A stretch of DNA of 7,345 nucleotides, from NCBI GenBank assembly GCA_945833895.1, contig CAMAGQ010000082.1:1-7345 (forward strand), given 5' to 3'. Below are positions 1-5,342 of the stretch, one piece after another (the first letter of the stretch is position 1; the number at the start of each line of letters is the position of its first letter). The notes below the pieces were generated by a model. That model did no database searches and was not told the DNA's origin. It saw only the letters and a program-made list of their open reading frames with translations. The translations under genes and the position numbers were made by a program. This stretch comes from an uncultured bacterium. Lineage in GTDB: Bacteria > Cyanobacteriota > Vampirovibrionia > Gastranaerophilales > Gastranaerophilaceae.

Positions 1-338
1 TTTGCCACGATGTTTCGTATGCAGTAATTTCGTTCAATTGAGTTTCTAAACTTTCTTTTTCAAGTTCAAGTTGAGATTCCCAAGAATTTATGCTTGCCAT
101 TTCAAACTCGTGTTCTTCCTGCATCAACTCTAATTGTTCAGAATACTCATCAGTACCGTAGCCGATTTCATCATCATAATATAATGCTGAAAGTTCATTG
201 TTATAATTTTGTTGTTTCGTCTGAATTTGTTTTGTTGCTGATAATTGTTTCATCTGAATGTCAGATAACTGCATTGAAACGCTACTTTTTTGCTTTGCGA
301 AAAATAATAATTTTTCTTGTAAATTTGCAATCGCCATA
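1..338 (-). CDS. Hypothetical coiled-coil-like protein, N-terminal part (runs off left edge)
   Basis: The reverse strand reads open from an ATG at 338-336 to the window edge, giving 112 complete codons and no stop; the C-terminus is outside the window. The start MAIANLQEKL is preceded by AAGAGGA about six bases upstream, a good Shine-Dalgarno, which decides the start. The visible protein is polar, rich in Gln, Glu, Lys and Ser, with long helical heptad-like stretches (about residues 4-47 and 64-112) separated by a short aromatic/acidic segment, LYYDDEIGYGTDEY (about 52-65). There is no signal peptide or membrane segment. This looks like an elongated helical or coiled-coil protein; I recall similar hypothetical proteins from gut Melainabacteria but could not check. 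A TATAAT (387-392, reverse strand) lies about 50 bases upstream, without a good -35. Function unknown. Confidence 0.8.
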
Positions 339-460
339 TTTTTGTCCTCTTCTTATTGTACTCTCATATATATAAAGTATATTCAGATTATATAATTTCA
401 GAGTTTGTTTTATTTGTAACATTTGTTTACAATTCCGTACAAGGTTTACTTATAAATACG

Positions 461-490
461 TTGACTTATATAAAAAGAGAATTATATAAG
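461..490 (+). promoter_or_regulatory. Promoter of the zinc-ribbon gene, predicting a leaderless mRNA
   Basis: TTGACT (461-466) is followed after 18 bases by TATAAG (485-490), or after 16 bases by TATATA (483-488). A transcript starting about seven bases beyond the -10 would begin at 495-497, on the ATG at 496. No Shine-Dalgarno lies at usable distance from this ATG, so the promoter and start codon explain each other. Not verified experimentally. Confidence 0.55.
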
Positions 491-495
491 AATAT

Positions 496-876
496 ATGAA
501 ATGGAGTGAGATATTCAATTTTAATAAAAAATGCCGTCACTTGCGAGTTCCTTTAGATTGTGAAATCGGGTATTGCCCTGACTGCGGGGAACTGGTCGAA
601 AATCACTGGTATATTGCAAGATGTAAATGCTGCGGGATGAAAGAACGAGCAACGGTTAGAGATGGGGAAGTCGTACCGGAAGAAGGCTTTTGCCACAATT
701 GCGGAAGTCATGAATATTTAATAGAAGAGATAGAAAAAATTGATTGCATAAACATAAATTATGCAATTGTAGTGCGAAAAGTTGTAGAAAACGAAGTGAA
801 AGAATACACCCAGAGTTGGCTTGATGCTATGCAAACATCAGGCTACACACCCAAACAACTGCAGCAATTCAGGTAA
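496..876 (+). CDS. Small protein with two zinc ribbons, function unknown
   Basis: This is a 126-residue soluble protein. The first half is dense in cysteine: C13-x-H15, C22, C27-x2-C30, C43-x-C45-C46, and C66-x2-C69. The pair C43-x2-C46 / C66-x2-C69 with a 19-residue beta-rich spacer is a classic zinc ribbon; C27-x2-C30 with C13/H15 or C22 probably forms a second site. The C-terminal half (about 74-126) lacks metal knuckles and looks alpha/beta. Zinc ribbons of this size bind nucleic acid or protein partners, but nothing here decides which. The ATG is the first possible start, because an in-frame TAA lies at 487-489, and there is no Shine-Dalgarno. It is divergent from the coiled-coil gene and convergent with spmB. 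I do not recognise a named family. Confidence 0.85.
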   Translation: MKWSEIFNFNKKCRHLRVPLDCEIGYCPDCGELVENHWYIARCKCCGMKERATVRDGEVVPEEGFCHNCGSHEYLIEEIEKIDCININYAIVVRKVVENEVKEYTQSWLDAMQTSGYTPKQLQQFR

Positions 877-950
877 AATTTTTATTCTACCCCTCTTACA
901 AGTTCTTTGAAATAATTAGTATTTCCACAGTTTGAAGTTTAGTTATAGTT

Positions 951-1484
951 TTATGCAAAGAACACTGCACAAACCGCCACCGCAGCAGCAATTCCGATAA
1001 AATCAGCGAGTAAACCAATTATAAGAGAGTATCTGATTTTTGTAATTCCGACTGCTCCAAAATAAACCGCAAGAACATAAAAAGTTGTTTCACTGCTGCC
1101 AAGCATTACGGCGGCAAGTTTTGTTGAATACGCGTCTGCACCTGCATTGTTTGCGATATCGGAAAAAATTCCCAAAGCACCCGAACCTGACAGTGAACGC
1201 ACAATCATTAACGGCAGAACATCCGAAGATATATGGAATTTAGTTAACAGCGGAGCAAATATTTGAGCAAGTACTTCAATTGCACCGCTTGCTCTGAACA
1301 TTGATATCCCCACAATTATTGCAACCAAATACGGAATTATTTTGACAGAAATCTTAAACCCGTCTTTTGCACCTTTTGTAAACTGTTCGTATATCGGAAT
1401 TTTCTTTATAATTCCGACCGTCAAAACAATCATAAGGATTAAAGGTAATACCCACAGCGAAAGTGCGTTTAGAAACTTAATCAT
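951..1484 (-). CDS. spmB: SpmB-type spore maturation / nucleoside-recognition membrane protein
   Basis: This is 177 residues from the ATG at 1484, close to the roughly 178 of Bacillus SpmB. Hydrophobic segments lie at about 8-27, 46-63, 87-98, 123-145 and 153-175. The block GSSETTFYVLAVYFGAVGI (129-147) and the following IIGLLADFIG are typical SpmB, and RSLSGSGALG (96-105) fits the Gate-domain family (PF07670). In Bacillus, SpmA and SpmB are needed for spore-core dehydration; homologues are widespread in non-spore-formers, where their role is uncertain. The frame is open up to a TTG at 1520, but AAAGG (1493-1497) sits eight bases before the 1484 ATG and family length agrees, so I use that start. 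It overlaps the end of spmA by eight bases, indicating coupled translation. Confidence 0.92.
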   Translation of the reverse strand: MIKFLNALSLWVLPLILMIVLTVGIIKKIPIYEQFTKGAKDGFKISVKIIPYLVAIIVGISMFRASGAIEVLAQIFAPLLTKFHISSDVLPLMIVRSLSGSGALGIFSDIANNAGADAYSTKLAAVMLGSSETTFYVLAVYFGAVGITKIRYSLIIGLLADFIGIAAAVAVCAVFFA

Positions 1485-2073
1485 TACAACCGCCTTTCTT
1501 GTTAGTGATATACTGTGCAACTTTTGCCATTAGAATTGCACTAACAAAGGCTATTGTTGTAACAATAAGCGTCGGCGCTATAATTTCCGTGGGGTTTTTA
1601 CATCCGAGTCCCGCAAGAATTGCGATTGCAGTTGTCGGTACAAGTTGAAATCCCGCGGTATTCATGCCCAAAAACAAACACATTGAGTTTGAAGCCATTG
1701 ATTTGTCTTTGTTTTCCTCCTGAAGTTCCTCCATAGCCCTTATACCAAAAGGGGTTGCGGCATTCGCAAGCCCGAAGGCGTTGGCGGTAAAGTTCATTGC
1801 AATATCACCAATTGCGGGTGAATCTTTTGGAATTTCATTGAATAGAACTTTAGTAATTGGTCTAAGAAGCTTTGAGATGAATTTTATTATTCCTGCTTTT
1901 TCGGCAATTCGCATTACGCCAAGCCAGAATGCCATTATTCCTATTAAAGAGAATGCAATTTTGACCGAAAGTTCCGCCCCTGTCATAATTGAATTAACTA
2001 CATCTTGTAATTTGCCGTTACAGGCACCTATTACAATTGAAGAAATTATCAGGAAATAAAATATGTAATTCAT
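1477..2073 (-). CDS. spmA: SpmA-type spore maturation / nucleoside-recognition membrane protein
   Basis: This is a 198-residue membrane protein, near the usual SpmA length of about 196. Hydrophobic segments lie at about 3-18, 38-56, 130-156 and 163-187, with the re-entrant-looking Gate-domain block MNFTANAFGLANAATPFGI (93-111). That NxxGLxNAATPxGxxAM pattern is the SpmA hallmark. Family knowledge: it acts with SpmB in the membrane, required for spore-core dehydration in Bacillus and of unclear role elsewhere. Nothing else in the window is sporulation-related, so the pair should not be read as evidence of sporulation. It is the first gene of a two-gene operon; its TAA (1477-1479) lies inside the spmB start region. 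No Shine-Dalgarno precedes the ATG; instead a promoter lies directly upstream (2080-2108), which predicts a leaderless mRNA. Confidence 0.93.
   Translation of the reverse strand: MNYIFYFLIISSIVIGACNGKLQDVVNSIMTGAELSVKIAFSLIGIMAFWLGVMRIAEKAGIIKFISKLLRPITKVLFNEIPKDSPAIGDIAMNFTANAFGLANAATPFGIRAMEELQEENKDKSMASNSMCLFLGMNTAGFQLVPTTAIAILAGLGCKNPTEIIAPTLIVTTIAFVSAILMAKVAQYITNKKGGCND
1493..1499 (-). promoter_or_regulatory. Ribosome binding site of spmB inside the spmA 3' end
   Basis: The reverse strand reads AGAAAGG here, eight bases before the spmB ATG at 1484. It lies within the last codons of spmA. It favours ATG 1484 over the longer TTG start at 1520 and supports translational coupling of the two genes. 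Confidence 0.65.
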
Positions 2074-2079
2074 AGTTCA

Positions 2080-2108
2080 ATTAAAACACTAAAAGTGGAA
2101 AATGTAAA
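2080..2108 (-). promoter_or_regulatory. Promoter of spmA-spmB, predicting a leaderless mRNA
   Basis: On the reverse strand TTTACA (2103-2108) is followed after exactly 17 bases by TTTAAT (2080-2085), preceded by TG one base upstream (2087-2088), an extended -10. The seventh base after the -10 is the A of the spmA ATG (2073). The spacing and the absence of a Shine-Dalgarno fit transcription starting on the start codon. Confidence 0.6.
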
Positions 2109-2130
2109 ATCTATTTATTAAATAAAACAT

Positions 2131-2206
2131 GTCATTCAGAGGGAGTGAAACGACCGAAGAATCTTGTTTAACCTTGCTTTAGATTCTTCGCTTCGCTCTG
2201 AATGAC
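2131..2206 (+). repeat. Long imperfect inverted repeat (dispersed hairpin element type)
   Basis: The outer arms GTCATTCAGAG (2131-2141) and CTCTGAATGAC (2196-2206) are perfect 11-base complements. The inner arms CGAAGAATCT (2155-2164) and AGATTCTTCG (2181-2190) are perfect 10-base complements. The inner loop is 16 bases, with an asymmetric internal loop (13 bases left, 5 right) between the two stems. From memory, GTCATTC...GAAGAATCT hairpins are a common dispersed intergenic repeat in diverse bacteria; whether other copies exist in this genome cannot be seen. It lies 23 bases beyond the spmA -35, so it is not a terminator of spmA. No flanking T-run or clear target duplication is visible. Confidence 0.75.
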
Positions 2207-2233
2207 GGGGGGAAATATATAGGGCTTTTGATT

Positions 2234-2256
2234 GGTGAAATGTCAATTGTTTCACC
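2234..2256. promoter_or_regulatory. Operator-like inverted repeat GGTGAAA-N9-TTTCACC
   Basis: The perfect 7-base arms GGTGAAA (2234-2240) and TTTCACC (2250-2256) flank nine bases, spanning 23 bases as expected for a dimeric regulator site. A further TTCACCC occurs at 2288-2294. The site lies about 90 bases upstream of the extended -10 promoter of the orphan gene. No partner regulator can be named. Confidence 0.35.
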
Positions 2257-2346
2257 CATTTTACAATCTGTGACAATAAATAATATATTCACCCTTTGTC
2301 CAAATGTAACGAAATGTGAATATGGGTTTTAAAAGGGCTGAACCCC

Positions 2347-2355
2347 TGTTATAAT
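2347..2355 (+). promoter_or_regulatory. Extended -10 promoter of the orphan gene
   Basis: TG, one base, then consensus TATAAT (2350-2355) forms a perfect extended -10 element. The -35 region 17 bases upstream (about TTTTAA) is poor, as is usual for extended -10 promoters. Predicted start about 2362, inside the ATATG tandem repeat, giving a leader of about 104 bases before the ATG at 2466. Confidence 0.5.
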
Positions 2356-2360
2356 CCCCG

Positions 2361-2380
2361 ATATGATATGATATGATATG
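2361..2380 (+). repeat. ATATG tandem repeat, four copies, at the predicted transcription start
   Basis: Four exact ATATG units run from 2361 to 2380, directly after the extended -10 promoter (2350-2355) of the downstream orphan gene. Pentanucleotide runs can change copy number by slippage. Here a change would alter the initially transcribed sequence and leader, not the coding frame. Confidence 0.85.
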
Positions 2381-2450
2381 CGGCACAGTAGCAATTTTCT
2401 CCGAATAGAATACTTTAAATATGTATAGGGGACACAGTTACAAAAATTGA

Positions 2451-2458
2451 AAAGGAGA
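2451..2458 (+). promoter_or_regulatory. Strong ribosome binding site of the orphan gene
   Basis: AAAGGAGA lies seven bases before the ATG at 2466 and is the best Shine-Dalgarno in the window. Its GGAGAA (2454-2459) is complementary to TTCTCC at 2397-2402 in the same leader, so it could be occluded by folding. Confidence 0.75.
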
Positions 2459-2465
2459 ATGTAAT

Positions 2466-3170
2466 ATGGTATCAATACTTTCGCTGTCAAAATATGTTGT
2501 TAAAGGCGCAAAAGCATCTGAAGTAAATCAGTTATTAAAAAATGAAATAATATCAAGAGGAATTACTACTAAACCATTTAGTGTACGAAATGGTATTGCT
2601 ATTATAGATGAGGGAACTAAAAATTTTGGAACAACAAAATTAAGAGATTTTTTAGGTCTTGATGAATCCAATCGTTTGGTAACTATAAAAAGAAAGGCTT
2701 CATATCACAGAACGCCGAACGAAAGTGATAATAGGCGACTTAGCGCAGCTTGGAATGCTTATGTGGAGGATGGAATTACTACATCTAGAAACGTTACAAG
2801 TATTGATGGTAAAATTACTGAGTTTAAAAAATGGTCAGCTAATGATGGTGGAGGCAATGCTGATTTATTCTATCGTCTGGGTTTTGGTGATACTGGAGTA
2901 ATGAAGAATTATTTGCAGGGTTCTAGTGTTCGATACATATCGGATCCATTAGGGAAACGCGGCTCAGCCTTTAATGCAAATTGGAATGGTAATCTAATAA
3001 GAGGTTATTATAATCCAAATTTGAACGCCGGTTATGTAGTTGGATTACCTAATCAATCTAAAAATAAAGGTAATATAATTTCCCAAGAACAGTATAATAC
3101 AATTCTAGGCAAAATAAAAAATTTAGTCCATGGTTTTGCTGAATCAGGGGATTTTCCGAATTTGACATGA
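2466..3170 (+). CDS. Orphan hypothetical protein, 234 residues
   Basis: This is a single open frame from ATG 2466 to TGA 3168-3170, with a strong Shine-Dalgarno (AAAGGAGA). I do not recognise the family. The protein has no cysteine and no convincing membrane segment. The first 35 residues (MVSILSLSKYVVKGAKASEV...) look like a short amphipathic or helical lead; residues 36-75 look alpha/beta (AIIDEG, KLRDFLGLDE). The middle and C-terminal parts (about 100-195) are rich in Gly, Asn, Ser and Tyr, with many turn-like stretches (ANDGGGNAD, GFGDTGV, FNANWNGNLIRGYYNPNLNAGY). That composition is more like a secreted or surface protein than a housekeeping enzyme, but there is no classical signal peptide. 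It is flanked by repeat-like elements on both sides (2131-2206 and 3236-3255), suggesting an insertion-prone accessory locus. Function cannot be assigned. Confidence 0.8.
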   Translation: MVSILSLSKYVVKGAKASEVNQLLKNEIISRGITTKPFSVRNGIAIIDEGTKNFGTTKLRDFLGLDESNRLVTIKRKASYHRTPNESDNRRLSAAWNAYVEDGITTSRNVTSIDGKITEFKKWSANDGGGNADLFYRLGFGDTGVMKNYLQGSSVRYISDPLGKRGSAFNANWNGNLIRGYYNPNLNAGYVVGLPNQSKNKGNIISQEQYNTILGKIKNLVHGFAESGDFPNLT

Positions 3171-3235
3171 TATAGTAGATTTATAAAAGATTCAGGATAA
3201 TATTTTGGAAGTTTTAAAATGTTTCGGAATTGTCG

Positions 3236-3255
3236 GTTGGGCAAACTTGCCCAAC
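3236..3255. repeat. Perfect 20-base palindrome (GTTGGGCAA / TTGCCCAAC)
   Basis: Nine-base arms GTTGGGCAA and TTGCCCAAC are separated by two bases; as RNA, an 8-bp stem with a four-base loop. It lies 65 bases after the orphan gene. No T-run follows in either direction, so it is a weak terminator candidate; a dispersed palindromic repeat is as likely. Confidence 0.65.
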
Positions 3256-3372
3256 AATATAGAAACTTAAACCCTCTCCCGAAAATCTAACTTTCGAAAA
3301 GAATTTCTCAAGTTGATTTTCTGCCCTCAGCCATACGGCACGCAGTCTCACACGGCTCACGACTACTTCATC
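3256..3372. other. GC-richer non-coding stretch with an open reverse frame, possible repeat or gene remnant
   Basis: Composition changes here, most clearly at about 3320-3365, which is near half G+C by eye inside an AT-rich window. On the reverse strand, one frame stays open for about 60 codons from 3395 down to a TAA near 3219 and reads through the palindrome; its middle reads VRLRAVWLRAENQLEKFF. It has no good start codon or Shine-Dalgarno, so I do not call a gene. It may be part of a dispersed intergenic element together with the palindrome, or a decayed coding fragment. Confidence 0.35.
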
Positions 3373-3434
3373 ATTTGTACAATTACCGCATCAGTAATTT
3401 ATTTGTTTCAGCAAATCTAAGAATCTTTTCACTG

Positions 3435-3463
3435 TTGCAAGGTCAGAAAAATTCTGATACAAT
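3435..3463 (+). promoter_or_regulatory. Promoter of the TrmB-family gene, predicting a leaderless mRNA
   Basis: TTGCAA (3435-3440) is followed after exactly 17 bases by TACAAT (3458-3463), with TG one base upstream (3455-3456) making an extended -10. The eighth base after the -10 is the A of the ATG at 3471. No Shine-Dalgarno precedes that ATG. This is the best-matching promoter of the three leaderless candidates. Confidence 0.6.
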
Positions 3464-3470
3464 TCGATAT

Positions 3471-4271
3471 ATGGAGAAGTTGGTTGATAAATTAAAAGAA
3501 CTCGGGTTTAATTCTTATGAGGCAAAGGTTTACCTCGCATTACTGAAAAAATACCCCGCAACGGGTTACGAAGTCGCTCAAATTGCTGATGTTCCGCAAT
3601 CAAGAGCCTATGATGCCTTGAAATCTCTGGTTAGCGAAGGTATTGTTTCTTCTAATCAGGAAAAACCTCAAAAATATTTGCCGATTTCACCCAAAGAACT
3701 TACTCGCAGGTTTAAACGCAAGGTCAATTCAACTATTGATTATCTTGAAAAGAAACTTCCGGCGGTTCGCGAGGATTACAACGAGCCGATAAACACAATT
3801 TCAGGTTACGATAACATTATCGAAAAATTGAAAGAAGTTATCAACTGTTCAAAAGATTCAATATATTGCGAACTCTGGGCTGCTGATTACAAGCAACTTG
3901 AAACTGAAATTATGAACGCTTACGACAGAGGGGTTGACATAAAAATTGTCGGATACGACAATCTGCAAACCGTTTTCGGGCAAGTTTATCCGCACGATAA
4001 CGCTAAGGAACTTGAACATTTTTTAGGCAGTCGAATGGTTTTTATTCTTTCTGATAACGAGGAATCCGTTTGGGGCAGAATTGAAAAGCAGGTCGTTTGG
4101 ACAAGGCATAACGATATCGCTTTTCTGATGAAAGAATTTATTGTTCACGATATGTATTTGCTTGATGTTTACAAGTGTTTCCCTGAGCAACTAAGATACT
4201 TCTATGGGGCAGGGTTCAAAAAACTCAAAGACAAAGTGCTTGATAAAAAATCCACGTACAATATACACTAG
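3471..4271 (+). CDS. TrmB-family transcriptional regulator (sugar-sensing type)
   Basis: This is 266 residues from ATG 3471. Residues about 4-70 form the TrmB winged helix-turn-helix (LKELGFNSYEAKVYLALLK, then GYEVAQIADVPQSRAYDALKSLVSEGIVSS and the wing EKPQKYLPI). Residues 72-105 are a helical, probably dimerising linker. Residues about 108-245 match the TrmB C-terminal effector domain (PF11495 type: SGYDNIIEKLKEVINCSKDSIYCELW ... GVDIKIVGYD ... FLMKEFIVHDMYLLDVY). Characterised members bind maltose, trehalose or related sugars and regulate sugar uptake and metabolism; the ligand here is unknown. The frame extends upstream to a TTG at 3375, but that adds 32 non-family residues across the promoter, so I choose 3471. 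No transporter is adjacent; the carbohydrate-enzyme-like protein at 5371 is a possible target by proximity only. Confidence 0.9.
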   Translation: MEKLVDKLKELGFNSYEAKVYLALLKKYPATGYEVAQIADVPQSRAYDALKSLVSEGIVSSNQEKPQKYLPISPKELTRRFKRKVNSTIDYLEKKLPAVREDYNEPINTISGYDNIIEKLKEVINCSKDSIYCELWAADYKQLETEIMNAYDRGVDIKIVGYDNLQTVFGQVYPHDNAKELEHFLGSRMVFILSDNEESVWGRIEKQVVWTRHNDIAFLMKEFIVHDMYLLDVYKCFPEQLRYFYGAGFKKLKDKVLDKKSTYNIH

Positions 4272-4298
4272 ATAAATTTTAAATTCAGGTAAAATAAA

Positions 4299-4319
4299 AG
4301 GCGGCTAGAGGTGCCGCCT
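4299..4319 (+). terminator. Hairpin terminator between convergent genes
   Basis: AGGCGGC (4299-4305) and GCCGCCT (4313-4319) form a perfect 7-bp GC-rich stem with a seven-base loop, 27 bases after the TrmB gene stop. An A-rich run precedes it and only a short ATT follows, so termination could act on either strand. Confidence 0.6.
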
Positions 4320-4362
4320 ATTAACCAGATTTACACTATATAAGTGTTCAGAAAGGATTTTG

Positions 4363-4390
4363 GGTTCATCCTGTTTTAGGATGTTTAACC
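4363..4390 (-). terminator. Possible weak hairpin at the end of the GGDEF gene
   Basis: CATCCT (4367-4372) and AGGATG (4378-4383) form a 6-bp stem with loop GTTTT, extendable by GGTT/AACC across a three-base bulge. It overlaps the stop codon of the reverse-strand GGDEF gene. No T-run follows, so its role as a terminator is doubtful. Confidence 0.3.
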
Positions 4391-5260
4391 TTCTCCCAAG
4401 TTTAATTGAGAGAATTGTACAATTTTATTTTTCCCGCGTTTCTTAGCATTATACAAAGCGTGTTCCGCATATCTGATGATAGTATTAGCATCTTCATCAG
4501 CATCTTGGAAACAAGGATATGTAGAAATTCCGCCGGAAATAGTAATTTGATGACGTTCTTCTTCGCCTGCAGGAATAAATTCCATTCTTTCGATATCTTT
4601 ACGGAATCTTTCCGCAAACAAGAAAGCATTATCTTCAGAAGTGTTTGGCAATGCAACAACAAACTCTTCATCACCGTAACGAGTAATAATATCTTCTTTT
4701 CTGATTAGTTGTTTTAACTTATCAGCGATTGAACGAAGAAGGACATCGCCCCATTCGTAACCGTAAATATCATTAACAACTTTGAAAAAGTCTAAGTCAA
4801 ACAACAGCACTGACAACGGTGTGCCGTAACGTTTTGCTCTGGAAATTTCCTGCTCCATACGTTCAAGCAAGTATTTTCTGTTGTGTAATCCTGTCAATTC
4901 ATCAGTTGTTGATAGGGTCTTTAACTTATCTCTAAGGTCTTTGATTTTCAACATAGTCTTAACACGAACAACTAATTCCTGATTATCAACAGGAGTTTTT
5001 ATATAATCAAAAGCAACCGCCCTAACGGTGCAGCCTTTGAAAACTTCGCCGATAAAAAGAATCGGATATTTGAATTTTGTAACCATCAAAACATCTTTAA
5101 TATTGGGAACGCTTTCAATGATGATAACCCCGGGGTTAAGCGTTTCATAATCTTTTAATTTATCTGCGTTTTCAAGCCTGATATTAATGTCTTCAATTGA
5201 AGATATAACATCTGCAACTGCTGAACTCTTCTTATCAGTATATATTATTACATTTTTCAT
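4385..5260 (-). CDS. Degenerate receiver domain plus GGDEF-family protein (GDEEF variant)
   Basis: This is a 291-residue soluble protein. Residues 1-105 have receiver-like topology, but the phosphoacceptor is Glu49 (VIIIES) rather than Asp and the acidic pocket near residue 8 is incomplete; KTP (88-90) at beta-5 is kept. Residues about 117-285 are a GGDEF domain: DELTGLHNRKYL (120-131), FDLDFFKVVND (154-164), GD (171-172), then signature GDEEF (196-200), and AEHALYNAKKRGKNKI near the end. The second glycine of GG[DE]EF is replaced by Asp. The inhibitory I-site RKED (187-190) lies five residues before the signature, as in active cyclases. GGDEF enzymes make cyclic di-GMP from two GTP; this one may be active with altered nucleotide binding, or a c-di-GMP or GTP sensor. 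The ATG at 5260 has an AAGGAAAA Shine-Dalgarno. It is divergent from the gene at 5371. Confidence 0.9.
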   Translation of the reverse strand: MKNVIIYTDKKSSAVADVISSIEDINIRLENADKLKDYETLNPGVIIIESVPNIKDVLMVTKFKYPILFIGEVFKGCTVRAVAFDYIKTPVDNQELVVRVKTMLKIKDLRDKLKTLSTTDELTGLHNRKYLLERMEQEISRAKRYGTPLSVLLFDLDFFKVVNDIYGYEWGDVLLRSIADKLKQLIRKEDIITRYGDEEFVVALPNTSEDNAFLFAERFRKDIERMEFIPAGEEERHQITISGGISTYPCFQDADEDANTIIRYAEHALYNAKKRGKNKIVQFSQLNLGEG

Positions 5261-5299
5261 AAAATTTTCCTTTCCCTTATAGTTTAGTGCATATTTAAA

Positions 5300-5327
5300 A
5301 TTATAGCAAAAATGTTACAAATTTTAA
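5300..5327 (-). promoter_or_regulatory. Promoter of the GGDEF gene
   Basis: On the reverse strand, TATAAT (5300-5305) is preceded by TG one base upstream (extended -10), and TTAAAA (5322-5327) lies 16 bases upstream as a weak -35. Predicted start about 5293, leaving a leader of about 33 bases that contains the AAGGAAAA Shine-Dalgarno (5265-5272). Confidence 0.5.
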
Positions 5328-5342
5328 CTTTTATGCTATTAT
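5315..5342 (+). promoter_or_regulatory. Promoter of the 623-residue protein gene
   Basis: TTACAA (5315-5320), a 16-base spacer and TATTAT (5337-5342), with TG one base upstream (5334-5335), form an extended -10 promoter. Predicted start about 5349, leaving about 22 bases of leader with Shine-Dalgarno GAGGG (5362-5366). Its -35 lies between the -10 and -35 of the divergent GGDEF promoter. Confidence 0.5.

Noticed and set aside
94..375. Forward open frame of about 93 codons
   Set aside because: It is the shadow of the reverse-strand coiled-coil gene; it lacks a ribosome binding site and its product is low-complexity hydrophobic sequence.
909..925. GAAATA-ATTAG-TATTTC hairpin between the zinc-ribbon gene and spmB
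   Set aside because: A 6-bp, almost all A/T stem without a T-run is too weak to call a terminator.
1485..1520. Longer spmB starting at TTG 1520
   Set aside because: ATG 1484 has a well-spaced Shine-Dalgarno and gives the normal family length.
2131..2206. Hairpin as a CRISPR repeat or tRNA-like structure
   Set aside because: There is only one copy, no spacer array, and no cloverleaf arms or anticodon arrangement.
2459..2464. Minimal ATG-TAA reading frame just after the Shine-Dalgarno of the orphan gene
   Set aside because: It is too close to the Shine-Dalgarno to be initiated efficiently and is a likely chance occurrence.
3375..3470. Upstream extension of the TrmB-family gene to a TTG at 3375
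   Set aside because: The added 32 residues do not look like the family, have no Shine-Dalgarno, and would place the excellent -35/-10 promoter inside the coding region.
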